DNA of 64,000 nucleotides from Scilla litardierei (GCA_030789695.1 CM061138.1:12658214-12722213); one strand, 5' to 3'. Shown: positions 43,702 to 56,504, numbered from the stretch's first letter. The notes: generated from the letters alone by a model not told the origin. Program-made: numbers and translations.

Positions 43702-46700
43702 ATGCAAGCGATTGCCGCCGCTGCAATGGCTGCTCAGTTCATCCTAACCTCTTCGTACTCACCAAACCCTAGCGCTTATCCTTCTCTCTTCCACCCCTCG
43801 GCTTCTTCCTCTGCTCGCCCATTCCACTCCTCTTTCTTGCTCGGAAAGCCCATCAATCTCTCCCCCAATCTAGCAATCTCCGTCTCCGCCGCGGCCGGGT
43901 TGAAGCCCTTGACCGTCGTCGCCGCCACCAAGAAGGCCGTCGCCGTCCTTAAGGGAAATTCCCAGGTCGAGGGCGTCGTTACTCTCCTGCAAGAAGACGA
44001 TGGTCTGCTCCTCTTACTCTTCTTATTTTGATACGTTTCGATTAAAACAGGAAAAAGGTCGAATTGGTCCCTGATTGGAGTAGCGTAGATAGTGGAAGAG
44101 AGTTAAAGATATTAATTTTGATTTTGATTGCTTTATAAAGAAACCTATTCGAAGGTTAAGTATCTGCTAACCATTTCGGTTTAGAGTAGCTAAATAGGAC
44201 AACATGAATTTTTAGGTAAGCAAACTATGAGTTTTCTATAACTTTGTTCCCCTCTTTTTACACAAATGACAAAATTGATGTTTTAAAATCTGCCGAGAAT
44301 GTCCAGATATTCAAGTCGTATTTGTTAACAACAATTTACGATCCCAAATGGCTTCTCAATGTGTGCAGAGGAGGTCATGTGTTTTCAGCTTCATCTTTCT
44401 GCTAAGCACTTTCAATGCGGATTGCTTTTGGTGGAAATATCCTTACCTTTTTTTTTAAAAAAATTAATCTATCTATTAAGATAGATGAAATGGAAAAAAT
44501 GATTTGTATTATTGGATGATTCCCTAGTTACAAGAAGACCCCATATAAATATTACATGACTCATTTTTATGCATAGAAGCCCAAGTGACACATGCACTAG
44601 AACCGAAGAGACACACAACACACCAAGAGACATCACAAGAACCAAAGAGTCACAAACCTATTTCCTAGATACATTAATAATTATCTTAACACACCCCCCT
44701 CAAACTTATGGTGGATCAACTACCGAGAGTTTGGACAAGAAGTGCCGTAACTGATTAACAGTCTTGGTTTTGGTAAAGAGATCGGCAATTTGATCTTTGG
44801 AGGCAAGATATGGAAGTGATACGTTGAGCCTGGTATTCCTGGTGCACAATGTGACATGCAGCCTCGATATGTTTTGTATGTTCATGAAAGACGTGATTAC
44901 GAGCAATGTAAATAGCACTCCGATTATCACAATGCATAGGAATATGCGTAGGAATATGAACTCCCGTGTCTAGCAGAAGGTGACATATCCAACTGATCTC
45001 AAGGGTAGTATCAGCCATTGCTCGATACCCAGCCTCAGTACTTAAATGACAGACGATGACCTGACGTTTGTTCTGCCAAGAGATAATAGATGAACCAAGA
45101 AAAATGCAATATCCAGTAGTTGAGTGACAAGCGTCTGGATCATCAGCCCAACCGGCATCAGAGTAAGCTTGAGGAGTCGAATCCGATTGGAATAATATAA
45201 AGCGAGCGATGGTGCTTTGAAGATATCAAAGGACTCTGAGTAAATGCATAGTGAACTGTCGTCGGAGTAGCCATAAACTGACTAAGAGTGTGAATTGCAT
45301 GAGCAATATCAAGACGAGTGGTTGATATGTAAATAAGGACATCAATAAGATCGCGGTATTTGGTAGTATTAGGTAATGGTGTACCATCGGAGCATCGAAG
45401 CTTAATATGAAGTTCCATAGGAGTAGTCACTAGTGATGATGTTGCTTGTGAGGGGTCTATAATAACTCTTTTTAGAAGATCAGAGATATATTTTTGTTGC
45501 AACATATATTTTTGTTGCGACAGTAAATATCCATGGGAGGAGTAGGCAACTTCAATGCCAAGAAAATACCGAAGATATCCGATATCCTTCCTTTCAAATT
45601 GTGCCTGAAGATGTCGTTTGAGAGAATGAATGGTCGAAACATCATCTCCGGTGATGATCATATTATCAACATATAATAATGGAATGGTATGGCCATGTGA
45701 TGTGCTGCGATAAAACATGACATAAACAGTAAGAGTCTCTGTAAAGCCAATGGATAACATGGAAGTGCGAAAGCGATCAAACCAAGCACATGGGGCTTGT
45801 TTGAGACCATATATAGCCAGGCGAAGACGACAAATATAAGATGGAGGTGCATCAATACAAGGTGGTGTTGTCATTTAAACCGTCTTAATAAGATCACCAT
45901 TGAGGAGTGCATTTTTTACATCCATCTAGTACAAGGGCCACTTGCAAACTGAAATGCAGAAATGTCATAATGCGTCACAAATGGTAATGCAGTTTGTTTG
46001 GAAATATGACACAGTACAATTATACTCATTTTGGAAAAAAGATCCTAAAACACCAGAATCAACTAGATTATTGAGACGAGAGCGTGAAATATGACTTAAT
46101 CGACGATGCCAAAGAAAAGAAGCAGAGTAACTAAACTCGATAGAGGAAGTGGGAGGTAAATGTAGTTGTTCAAGCTGATGAAGTCCATTCACTTTACGAC
46201 CTATCCCAATCCTCTGGCCGCTGTAAGTGTCATGCATCGTACAAGAAGTAGCATCAAATGAAATGGTACAGCCGAGTCAGCAAGCTGACTAACAGAAATA
46301 AAATTCATGTTAAGCCGAGGGACATAAATTAGAAAATAAAGCAAGCAGAATGGAAGTGTCAGTGGTAGAAGTAATGTCACCACGCATAGTGACAGCCAGA
46401 GGAGTACCATTAGCATTGTATATAGAATGCAAATTTGTAGTATATAAGAATTTGAGGTCATGTGAGTCAAATATCCAAGAAGGTGAGCTACCTGAGCTGG
46501 CAGCAAGCGCAACAGTATCAGAGCTTGATGAAGTTCCATAAACACTAAGATTCCGAGCTACAAGGTTAGCTAGTTCAGAGATATGCTGAGGTGTGAACGT
46601 AGGAAGTTCATTCAATGGTTGTGGATCATGAGACATGGGTGAGGAGTCTGATGCAGCAATTGAATTTTTCTGATACTGAGATCCTCGATTTCGAGAAACG

Positions 46701-49700
46701 TAGTCATTTGACCAATGACCCTTGAGTTTGCAGATTGGGCATGGTCTTGATGGTGGCATAGCAGGGGCACCTGGTTTGAATCCTTTAGAGCGAAAATGTC
46801 CACAAGAGTGAATGCTTTGGTTACTGTTATTGAGTGGAGAACGAAAGCGTGTAACAAGTACACAGACCGATGCAGTGAAGTTGCAGGGTGAATAAGACGA
46901 AGTCGTGCCTCTTCAGAAATGAACTAAGCAATGGCATCGACAAGTCGATGGAATAGACTTCTGTGAAGTATGTGTGCCCTTAGTGACTCAAACTCGTGAT
47001 GTAAACGCATAACAAAATGATATAAACGCTGACGATCATGTTAGATTTCAAACTCTTGTGCAAAATCTGTAAGAGTTAATTGGATAGTGACATCCATCCA
47101 TTGACTGAAGTTCTTTCCAATAGCCGGAAAGAAGGTTGTAAAAATCTTGAATAGAGCGGTCCTCCTGTCGAACATCCTAAAGAGCCTGATGTAACTGATA
47201 TTCTCGAGCTACACGAGTCTGCACGAACATGAGAGAGGGTCAACCACTGGGCAGAGAGGTAAGGAGACGACTAATAGAAAGGCGAACAGGCATTGACACA
47301 GATTTCATGAAATAAGCCATGATTTGTTGGTTAACACTGATCCATTATTGATGTGTGTGAGAACCACCGACGACAATTGATGAGGTTTCTGATGTACATG
47401 CGGTGGATGAGGAGGTCAGTGTAGTTATGGTGGGACAAGGAATGTAGCCATCTACATAACCTCATAAGCCAAAAGGTCGAAGGTTGTACTGAATAGCCAA
47501 TGCTCAAGTGGTGTAATTTTCTATATCGGTAAGCTGAACATCAACGGCTAGAAAATTGTATGGCTTGGTCATCATTTTTATTTATTTACTTAAACAAGCT
47601 GCAGAGGAAGGGTTCTGTGCATGGAGGATGTGATGCCATGCTACGGGACTATTGGTCGGAGTTAGGGCTAGGGTTGCAACCTTTGAAGAGAGACGGTTCG
47701 TAGTTGAGAGATTGATGGGGGTCTAGGGCTAGGAAGTGAACTCAACAAATGTCGTCGGAGACAGTGGTCCGTGTGGGTGCTCGGCAGTCAGATCTTGCTG
47801 GTGTAATGGGTTTGGTGCAATGGGCTCGTTGGTGCAGTGGGCTTGCCGATGAGGACAGTTGGATCTCATCGGAGATGGGGGACCGTGAGTATCTCGCCGG
47901 TGCAGTGGGGTTTGAAGCAGCATGGCGAGGTTCATCGGTCGGAGGGACATCGTCGTCAATCTCTTCCTTGTGGGGGTGTTCGTGTCCTCGGTGTCCGATC
48001 GTTGGAGCAGCAGCGTCTGATCGAGGCACTGGAGGCGGAGAAGTCGATGATGGCGGCAACAGGTCAGTCGGTCGACGATGAATGGTAATAGGTCGGAACC
48101 CAATTGGATTCTGAGAGGCTTGCGCTGAGAGGCTTGCGGTTTTCTGTAGTTATTGGAAGAGATCGAAATCAAAGACTTGAGCAGGGAACGAGCAAGCAGC
48201 GAGACTTGAGCAAGGATCGAGCACATCGATCGAACGGCTTCCTTTTTTTTTCTTTTTCAGGGTCGGATGGCCTCTGGCTTGGGGATTGGGTGATTTAATT
48301 AGATTAGGAGAAGCTCTGATACCATATCAAGATAGATGAAAGGGGGAAAATGATTTGTATTATTGGATGATTCCTAGTTACAAGAAGACCCCCTATAAAT
48401 ATTACATGACTCATTATTAGGCATAGAAGCCTAAGAGAGACACAACACCCCAAGAGACATTACAAGAACCAAAGAGTCACAAACCTATTTCCTAGATACA
48501 TTAATAATTATCTTAACACTATTGATGCTTAGTGTCTTGTTCATAAGCAATTATGTGTTGCTATGCATGCAGTGCGGCCATGATTCACCAGCTGGAGGCT
48601 AGGAAATTAAAAAGATACTCTTTAACATCCTGGTGCATTTTCTGGATTCACTTTACATCCAGAAACTGATGTGCCGGCTAGTTGTCTGACACTGATGCTA
48701 CTTATAATAGAGAGATTATAAATTTGTAGGAATACATATCGACAAGTTAGAGAGCAACATTAGCCGTATGTGAGATGCTCGTTATACCAGCCTAATTCTT
48801 AACTGGAATAAGTGGCCAAGTTTCATTTGGCTGATCCCATGCAGTTGGGCTAAACATTGATGTGTATGCTTGCAACTGAGCTTTGAAAAGTCAAACAGAT
48901 TGTAGATAAAGACTGTAGCTCTCTGAGGGTTCAAAGTCTTGACTAGAATGCACTTTGAACTGGCAGCAGAGATGGATATGAAAGTCGTTCAAAATAATTG
49001 AGCAGAGACTTTTGAATTATATCTACAAATTCAGATCCTCGAAGAGAATTTGCATTGTTGGGACAACGATTTTGTCATTCACTTTTTATTTATTTATTTA
49101 TTTAGTGCTAATACACAATTCTTCATTCTTATGAAATCAATTGGTGTGTTCCAGATGTTATACTCATACAACTACTCGTGTTATACTACATTTATTATCT
49201 TCACATGAATAGGTCATTATGGTTTCTTCTCCGTGAGTTACACCTATGCATTCTCTATTTGAGAATATATCTTTAATATCTTCGTCTTTTGTTTTATAGG
49301 TCCCACAACAGTGAAAGTTCGTGTTACTGGACTTACGCCAGGACCTCATGGATTCCATCTTGTGAGTTTGTATACATCCATTCTATTCTTTTCATGCTAA
49401 TTTAAAAGCAATCTATTTATGTTCTCTTTTCTTGCAGCATCAGTATGGTGATACAACCAATGGCTGCATATCGACAGGTTTGGGCTATTCTCTTTAACTT
49501 AGAAACATCAAATTTAAACCTGGCCAAAAAGCTCCATCTTAGCCATATGGATTCCCTTCTTGAGTTCATTTACCCTGAGATATGCTTATCTTTGTGGTGA
49601 TTTTCCTGTTCCATTGTTTGATTGAATTCTTGAAAGCTTAGTTTATATCACCAAGATTTGCATATTACATTCACATAAAAGTTTTACTTTGTTTGTTTAT

Positions 49701-52700
49701 ATCACCAAGATTTGCATATTACATTCACATAAAAGTTTTACTTTGTTTGTTGCATGGTATGTTCCCCTCGTATTAAATCTACTGCCTACTTCACAGGGGC
49801 ACACTTTAACCCAAATGGTTTGACACATGGTGCTCCTGACGATGAAATCCGTCATGCGGGTGACCTGGGAAACATAATTGCAAACTCAGATGGTATTCTT
49901 CATAAAGTTACCCTTGATAGATTTTATCTTTGAAGGGATTTTTTGACAATTCTGACACCTTCTCTGTTACTTCTATGTTTATAGGAGTGGCTGAGGCAAC
50001 TATTGTAGATAGCCAGGTACTTGAATCTGATTATAACATCTTTTGTCCATTAGACTTAGCTTGCAGTGCCATTGGTTTATTTGATTATGACGTTTCCAAT
50101 ATCTTATTTCTCTGCCTTGTGATTATATTACACTGTTGCTAACCTCTTATTCTTTCATCGTCACATTTTCTTTCATTGAATGCTTAGATTCCATTAAGTG
50201 GACCTAATGCAGTAGTTGGAAGAGCATTTGTGATTCATGAGCTAGAGGATGATCTTGGAAAAGGTAAACCTAGTGTTCATATGTTTCTTAATGATCTGTT
50301 GAATTAGTTGTAACTTGATGCCAAAATCAGATTCAGTCATTTCTTACTACTTTTCGTTTCTCTTTTCTATCTTTTCTCTACCTTTTGGTTTTTGCGGTTC
50401 AATTAATATATCTCTCATTTATAGGAGGACATGAACTCAGCCTGACCACTGGGAACGCAGGAGGGAGATTGGCTTGTGGTGAGCAAATACTTCTTTTTTC
50501 TATTCCCACAGTGCACAAGTTCCAATTAATCTACCAACTTTCAAAAGGAGACTGTTATTGATGTAGAACACGAACGATTTAGGGATTTGGGGGAAAAAAT
50601 TTGGCTTCACACCAAGGGATCCGAGGCTTCGCACCAAGGAGAGGACCTTTCACAGGTTTTGAGGGAAAATTTGCTTCAAGCTTTCATTGATTGATTAAAA
50701 TAACTAGTCTTGTGGCATTTATATAGGCTTACAACCAAATAACTAAAAACAAATAAAATTCTGATAAATAAGATCAAATAAAAACAACTAAAATCTTAAC
50801 TAAAATTCTAACAAAAAATCATACCAGAAAAATCAAATAGAATCCTAACTGAAAATCAAAATAAAATCTAACTAAACGTAACTAATCAGAACTTGATTCT
50901 CATCATTCTCCACTACTTGAGAACTTCACCTTCTAGTGAAGGCAGGCAGAAGTAGCACATCTGGGCCGAAATCAGTAGTCCTCCGCAGTTGGAAAAAACA
51001 TGTTCACGAACTCTAAAGTGTATCATGATACAGATTGATAGAAGCACGTCCTCTGATAATTTCTCACAGTTCACGAAAGATTAGAAAAATATTCAGCATG
51101 TGTCTGTTGTTTAGGATAGGATGATCCGGGATAACAAAATCTACATGCTCGATCAGAATCAGCGGTTCTTCTTTCAGTCGTCCTGGTGCAGGCTCAACTA
51201 ATGGCTCTGGATAAGGCTCTGACTCAGGTTCGAAATGCAGCACAAGATCAAACTCTGCTTGGGATTTTGACTGCGGTACGGGAGCAATCTCTAGTTCAGA
51301 CTCTTAACTCTGGCTCTGGCTCTCGTTGTGGCCTCAATACTGGCTCAAGTTTCAAATCAGGCTCGGGCTTCAACTTAGGCTCGGACAACAACCGTGTCTC
51401 AATCTCTAGATCTGGATCAGGCTTCAGCTCTTGTTCAAGGTCACACTTTGCATCAGAATTTGGATCAACCTCTGCCGTGAGCTCTGGCTTAAGTTTGTAT
51501 GCTTGAAGAAGAATGTTGCGTATTTCACGTATCAGTTATATATTATCCTCTTTTACTTTCGGGCTCGAAACCCGTTGGGGTGCCTGCGGAATATATTGAT
51601 ACTTGGAAGAATAGCGATCTTGAAGACGGAGCTTGAATACCGACCATCGTCGATTATGACGTGGAAGTCGCCTATACGAGGATCCCGCTTCTCCTTTGAA
51701 CGCATGATATGCATATGTATATTTCTGCTCTTCTGAAAAATAAAATTTGGAGAATAAATATTCTAGATGTGATTCCCAATCATCATATCCATACCTGTCT
51801 TCAAAGCCATAAAAGAAAGGGAACCGATTGTACATTGCCTTAGGAGAATGGCCATTGTAGTCTTCATCGTAGTAATCAATGTGATAGCCCATAATCTAGA
51901 GTTGTTCTTCTTGTACGGATAATACCGATGTGCAGTTGGCTGAGTCAACTATCCATCGGTGCGAACGACACTGAATTTGGCCTTCAAACGGATCCGGAAT
52001 TGTCAAAATACAAAAGCGGCGCAGAAATTTCTGCGAAAATAGCTGAAAAATTACTGGATGTTACTATAGCATGGGTACTGTAGCAGTGCAGAAACACTAT
52101 AGCAGACACAGAAATTACTGTAGCAACGCGGGTACTGTAGCAGCGCAGAATTGTTTTGTTGTTTTGTTTTTGTGGAGGAAGGCGGCTGATCTGGAGAGTA
52201 TGGTTAGTGTTTTGATTTTTTTGTTGGGAAAATTGGGGGAAGTTTTTCAAAAAAGAAAGGAATCGTTCGGATTTGATACCAAGTTGATGTAGAACACGAA
52301 CGGTTTAAGGATTTGGAGAAGAAAACAACTTGGCTTCACACCAAGGGATCCGAGGCTTCGCACCAAGGAGAGGACCTTTCACAGGTTTTGAGGGAAAATT
52401 TGCTTCAAGCTTTCATTGATTGATTAAAATAAGTAGTCTTGTGACCTTTATATAGGCTTACAACCAAATAACTAAAAACAAATAAAATCCTGATAGATAA
52501 GATCAAATAAAAACAACTAAAATCTTAACTAAAATTCTAACTAAAAATCATAACAAAAAAATCAAATAGAATCCTAACTGAAAATCCAAATAAAATTTAA
52601 CTAAACGGAACTAATCAGAACTTGATTCTCATCAGTTATCTTAAACTTATATTTAAGATACATATCCGGCATATGTTCTACTACAAAAGGGCACCACTTG

Positions 52701-54082
52701 TTCAGAAGCACATGAGTAAAGGTGCTAAGATGCATCTTGGAATTTTGCTCAAGTAAAATGCACTTTCTCCTAGCATGCAGGCAGCTGGCTCCCATCTAGC
52801 CTGCAAATATTTATGAGGGTGTGCGCATTCGTACACACACACAAACATACACACGAAGCACACAAAATGGAACAAGAACATTTTCATACTGTCTCAAAGG
52901 GGCTTACAAAGAATTTCATTTGAGGTTCAGAGACCACCTGAGAAAGATTATTTACTGGAATTATAATCTTTGGCCATCAACATCATCTAACCTTGTCCTG
53001 TTAAATAGTAAATGCCTTGAAAACCGTTCTAGCTTACATGTTAAGCAATCATCAAGCAAATTATAATATTGCTGTGTCAAATAATCTTGATTTCGACTTC
53101 TATATTTCATATGTTTTTACTTTAGTTTTGTAATATATAAACTAAACTTGTGTGCTTTTATTTTCTCTGATTTTAACTACCAGAAGCACCTCGTATTAAT
53201 TTAGACATGGACTGAAGTGTTAAGGTCAATAAATGCACATCATTTTGTTTTATGCATAAAAATACTCTCCAGTCAAATTAGACAATATGTTAAAATTTTA
53301 GTTGGTCAGTCAAGTTACATGTGAAATTTTGCCAGTCCTATTGTCATCTCTTAAACCCTTTGCTTTAATTTGAGTATTGTACCATTCAGCACCTCTGTAT
53401 TGAGAAAGAAAGTCCATGGTCAAATTTGTCAACCTGATGTTGGACTCAACATTCTGAAAACTGCCTAGATAGACAAACTTGCGGTTGGTCTTCTTTCCAT
53501 CAAATCTATAAGATAGCTGTCATATAAGAAATTACCTTCTGGTTTTACAATTTTAGTTAATGTGTGTATCAAATATTCTTGTATATTGAGAGATAGTGAA
53601 CCCAGAATATCCAACAAATTACCTGTTGGGTGGTGCAAAGTTTATGGCGGATGGCACATTAATGAGTGGAGAGACCCCATGTCCGATAATGATTTCACCC
53701 AAACATATTGGAGAAAATAGTGGTTATCATAGTGCAGATGAATGATAGTGGTTATCACAGCGGAGATGATGGATACATGACCTAAATGTTACTTTAATTT
53801 TATCTGAAATTAAAATAGAAACCAGTATTAGGGGATAAAATACAAAAGAAGCTGGTGGTCTGAGGATCATGCTAGACTTACAACAACCTATGTTTTTTTT
53901 GCTGGTATAGCTGTGGGTTTTGTCTGATACCTCATCATGCTTCTAAACCCTGCAGATGCCTCCCACCATTCTGCCTGTAAATGCACAACCCCCAACAGAC
54001 CAACATATTCTACCTAATTTTCTTTCACTGTGGTGCTTGCTTGGTATGTGCAGGTGTTGTTGGGTTGACTCCAGCTGAATGA
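43702..54082 (+). CDS. CSD2: Chloroplast Cu/Zn superoxide dismutase (CSD2-type)
   Basis: Eight coding exons with GT-AG junctions: 43702-44002, 49300-49361, 49438-49477, 49797-49892, 49985-50016, 50188-50263, 50425-50478, 54054-54082. They total 690 nt, 229 aa plus stop. Converts superoxide to peroxide and oxygen in the stroma. The first 75 or so residues are a Ser/Ala/Pro-rich chloroplast transit peptide; the mature enzyme begins near [17 protein letters not shown]. Metal-site and structural motifs are present: GFHLHQYGD (copper His), disulfide Cys in [18 protein letters not shown] and IRHAGDLGN (zinc-loop His/Asp), GKGGHELS, and [17 protein letters not shown] second ATG in frame (43726) is an alternative start. 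Intron 1 (5297 bp) and intron 7 (3575 bp) carry LTR retrotransposons. Exon 4 holds a miR398-type site. Gene symbol by homology. Confidence 0.95.
44474..48518 (-). mobile_element. Decayed Ty1/copia element in intron 1 of the superoxide dismutase gene
   Basis: Minus-strand element of about 4.0 kb. LTRs are 44474-44691 (3', 218 bp) and 48325-48518 (5', 194 bp, with a deletion of about 24 bp); both run from TAT(T/C)AAGATAGATG to TTATCTTAACA on the plus strand. The primer-binding site TGGTATCAGAGCTTC abuts the 5' LTR and a G-rich polypurine tract (GAGGGGGGTG) abuts the 3' LTR. Flanks CTATC (44469-44473) and CTATT (48519-48523) are a near-perfect TSD. It lies antisense to the host gene. LTR divergence and coding decay show an old insertion. 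Confidence 0.85.
44706..46863 (-). pseudogene. Copia gag-pol remnant lacking the integrase core
   Basis: Pieces in order on the minus strand: zinc knuckle [13 protein letters not shown] (near 46740), protease region [10 protein letters not shown] (near 46480), GAG-pre-integrase [19 protein letters not shown] (near 46130), then after a gap RT with [17 protein letters not shown] and [11 protein letters not shown] (YVDD changed to YVDN; 45880-45600), and RNase H with [23 protein letters not shown] and [10 protein letters not shown] (45010-44750). The integrase catalytic core and the first half of RT are missing between 45965 and 45880. Gag sequence probably extends to about 47600 but is too decayed to delimit. 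Multiple stops. Confidence 0.8.
49855..49876 (+). promoter_or_regulatory. miR398 target site in superoxide dismutase exon 4
   Basis: TGCGGGTGACCTGGGAAACA plus TA, in the part coding RHAGDLGNI. It pairs with miR398 along GGGUGACCUG and matches the site known in chloroplast CSD2 mRNAs of angiosperms. Predicts post-transcriptional repression when copper is low. Pairing judged by eye. Confidence 0.75.
50559..52634 (-). mobile_element. Non-autonomous LTR retrotransposon in intron 7, TSD GTTAT
   Basis: LTRs 50559-50905 (347 bp) and 52285-52634 (350 bp) begin TGATGTAGAACACGAACG and end GATTCTCATCA on the plus strand. Perfect GTTAT duplications flank it (50554-50558 and 52635-52639). TTGGTATCAAATCC next to the right LTR is the primer-binding site, giving minus orientation, antisense to the host gene. 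The 1.4-kb centre has only a gag-like piece and Ser/Gly-rich low-complexity sequence; no pol. LARD-like. Confidence 0.9.
51536..51892 (-). pseudogene. Retrotransposon gag fragment of the intron 7 element
   Basis: Frame of 118 codons with [40 protein letters not shown] and [13 protein letters not shown], which resembles the retrotransposon gag domain (PPF.G..D...W...LE..F, later ..A...L.G.A..W). This is the Ty3/gypsy-type gag, so the element is probably a deletion derivative of a gypsy element. The frame ends with a normal stop and has no zinc knuckle. Confidence 0.55.
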
Positions 54083-55470
54083 TCTCGCGGTTCATACGTG
54101 CTATATCGCACCATGCTTCCCCACTGCTTTGTCTGGGGACAATGGTCGATTGCCTTTGATGAGTTCCTGTCCAAGCTCTTTTTTGTTTATCACTGCTTCA
54201 TGTATGTGTGCCGGTAATAATTGACCCGATCATGGTTCTAGCAGTCAATTTGACGATTCAGGTGAGAGTTTTTTTTATGCCAATGTATGTGATGGAGTCT
54301 GTTCATGAGTATTATCAGGATGCCTTGTTTGTCTATGATTTGTATCACATCATGTGATCATCAGCCTTGATCTCACATCCAAGGCTGATATTTCAAGGCA
54401 ATTAACCTGTACACCTAATGTCAAGCCACCAGCATGGCAGAATTTATGCATCATAAACTAACGAACATTATGTTAAAATGGTGTTTTGATCATGGAAGTG
54501 TTGGGCTACACATAATATGAGGTAATTGATGAAAACAGATTGGCAATGGAAATAGTATTATGAGGTTAATAGCATATTCGAACCTTCATCGTGTTTCTAT
54601 TGCCGTAATTGCCTCTATTTTCATATGTGCACTTGGGTATGACATAGCTTATTCTTTCTCTTTGGCATTAGTTTGTAGCATGATCTAGCTTATTCTCTCT
54701 CTTTGGTATTAGTTTGTAGCATGATCGAGGACTAACAATCATTTTGCATATCCGGGGGTACAATATGTCTATGGTATAGTGTTGTCTTGTTCTCTATTAT
54801 TTTAAAGCAACGCCTTGTGGGTTTCCAACTTGATATTAATTTGATTTCAATGTAGTGTTACACGTGTTTTCAACACTTATATTTTTCGAAAGAAAAGTTG
54901 AATTCATTTGATGAGCCTCTAATAACTACAATTGGATTAAAAGTTCTTGATGAAAAGATTAGGAACATCTTCATTGTAATTGGATGTGCACCGTGCATGT
55001 TTTCAAAGATCCGCTAGCCAATGTAATGTCTAGCTCACATAGGGTCTCGTATATAAAATTTCTTGACTTTGTGTCGGACAAATTGAAGTTTCATTGACTT
55101 CCATATGCTGCTGAGAGGCTAGTACATGAAACCATGGGCTGTCATGGAGACAAGTTTGGCGAGAGTAAATGACTGGTGATCGTTAATGGTTAGAGGCTTA
55201 AATAAAGGGGTACGGCTGCTTGTTGTGACGGTAGTGGCTTCAGGCAATGTTTAGCGTTCACCAAGGCTTTAACAAGGTGGGTTGAGATCACATTCAACTA
55301 AAAACGTCTGCCTCAAAGCATCTTAGGCATTTCCATTCACTCATGCTAACATTCTCATCATTAACGCATTCATTATTGGACATGTTTCTCAATTTTCTAA
55401 TGTTACGACCCACAAAGCATTGCTGGTCTTCAAACCATTCTACAATCACAAGAACCTAGAAGCACTTTTT
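54083..55470 (+). other. 3' untranslated region and downstream intergenic DNA
   Basis: The first 200 bp or so after the stop codon are presumably the superoxide dismutase 3' UTR; AATAAT-type signals are present but no clear poly(A) site can be chosen. Further on, TAGCTTATTCT(T/C)TCTCTTTGG(C/T)ATTAGTTTGTAGCATGATC is duplicated in tandem (about 54647-54726). No gene. Confidence 0.4.
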
Positions 55471-56372
55471 ACCGTGAAAGTTGGCTCGATTGAGGCGCTA
55501 AGTAGAGGCGGGACTGCCCTATAGGTTGTGGAGGCACGGGCCCCCACAACATTTGACCAAAAGGTATATACATGTGTAAATTTGTATATATTTGTGTGTA
55601 TTTATATTTGTATGTACATGTTTTAGGCCCCCACTTAAATATATATGTATTAGGACACCACCATACCAAACGTCCGGTTCTGCCACTGGCGCTGAGTAAG
55701 TATTGGAGCTGTGCAGACGAGCTACTTTGTGCAAAGCTAGCTCGCTTGTGCTCGGATCTTGCCTATCTGTTTCTGCGCAAGTCAGATACGAGGATGCCAA
55801 ACTAATGAACGTCTACCGTGCATGGATTCTCAAGTCGAAGAATCAGCAGCTCATAGTTCGGCAACTCTACAGAGCTTCGGACAACTCGGCTCGGTACTTC
55901 GTCAGCTCAGTCTTCAATGTGGAGTTCGACAGCATGGATGGGCTGACCATAGGATGCAATATCCTATCTGAAGTAGAGTTGTGATTGGATAAGAATTCCG
56001 TTTAAGTCGGAGTTCTAGTCAAATAAGTATCCCTCTTTTATTAGAACACATACTGTGCCCTATGCTATATAAGAGGTGTTTAGGCGAGAGTCTCTAGTGG
56101 AACATGATGAACACATATTGATAGCTTTGAGCCGCCATTGTTGAGAGTCAACTTTGAGAGATTGTGTAGAGATCATTTGGAGATATCTTGAGTGCTTCTT
56201 TTTTGTTGTGAAGTTGAAAATTTCTATTTTGTTCTCTCCTTTCGTAATAAAGCTCATTAGTGTTCCCTTGGCCGGCCGACGGCCTAAAGTTATAATCTGC
56301 ATAATGCTCTATTTAGTTGTTGCTTATTCTTCACAGTCGGATTTTCCGACCGTCCACTATCCGACGTCGCAC
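55471..56372 (+). repeat. LTR-like repeat, copy B, with nested MITE
   Basis: Collinear with 16568-17236 once the insert 55505-55688 is removed. Carries the TATA box CTATATAAG (56065-56073), a leader GTGTTTAGGCGAGAGTCT, then TAATAAAGCTCATTAGTGTTCCCTTGG and GGCCGACGGCCTAAAG. Read as a solo LTR of the same family as copy A; ends and TSD uncertain. Confidence 0.5.
55505..55688. mobile_element. hAT-like MITE, 184 bp, inside LTR copy B
   Basis: Absent from copy A at the same position. Flanked by GCGCTAAGTA (55495-55504) and GCGCTGAGTA (55689-55698), one mismatch in ten. Ends GAGGCGGGACTGCC and GGTTCTGCCACTG are imperfect inverted repeats, and GGGCCCCCAC / GGCCCCCACTT lie inside each end. An 8-bp duplication within these flanks would fit hAT. 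Confidence 0.5.
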
Positions 56373-56504
56373 AACAATTACCATATCCCAAGATTCGTGA
56401 GAGTAGTCTTACATTGAATTTGTGCTTGATGTATCTACGGGGTTGGGAAGAATGTGACAGAGGGAGAGAGAAAATATTACTCATTTCTACCACTTTTTAA
56501 TATA

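Noticed and set aside
49930..50142. Frame overlapping exon 5 of the superoxide dismutase gene
   Set aside because: Read-through of exon 5 into its introns; the splice sites are clear.
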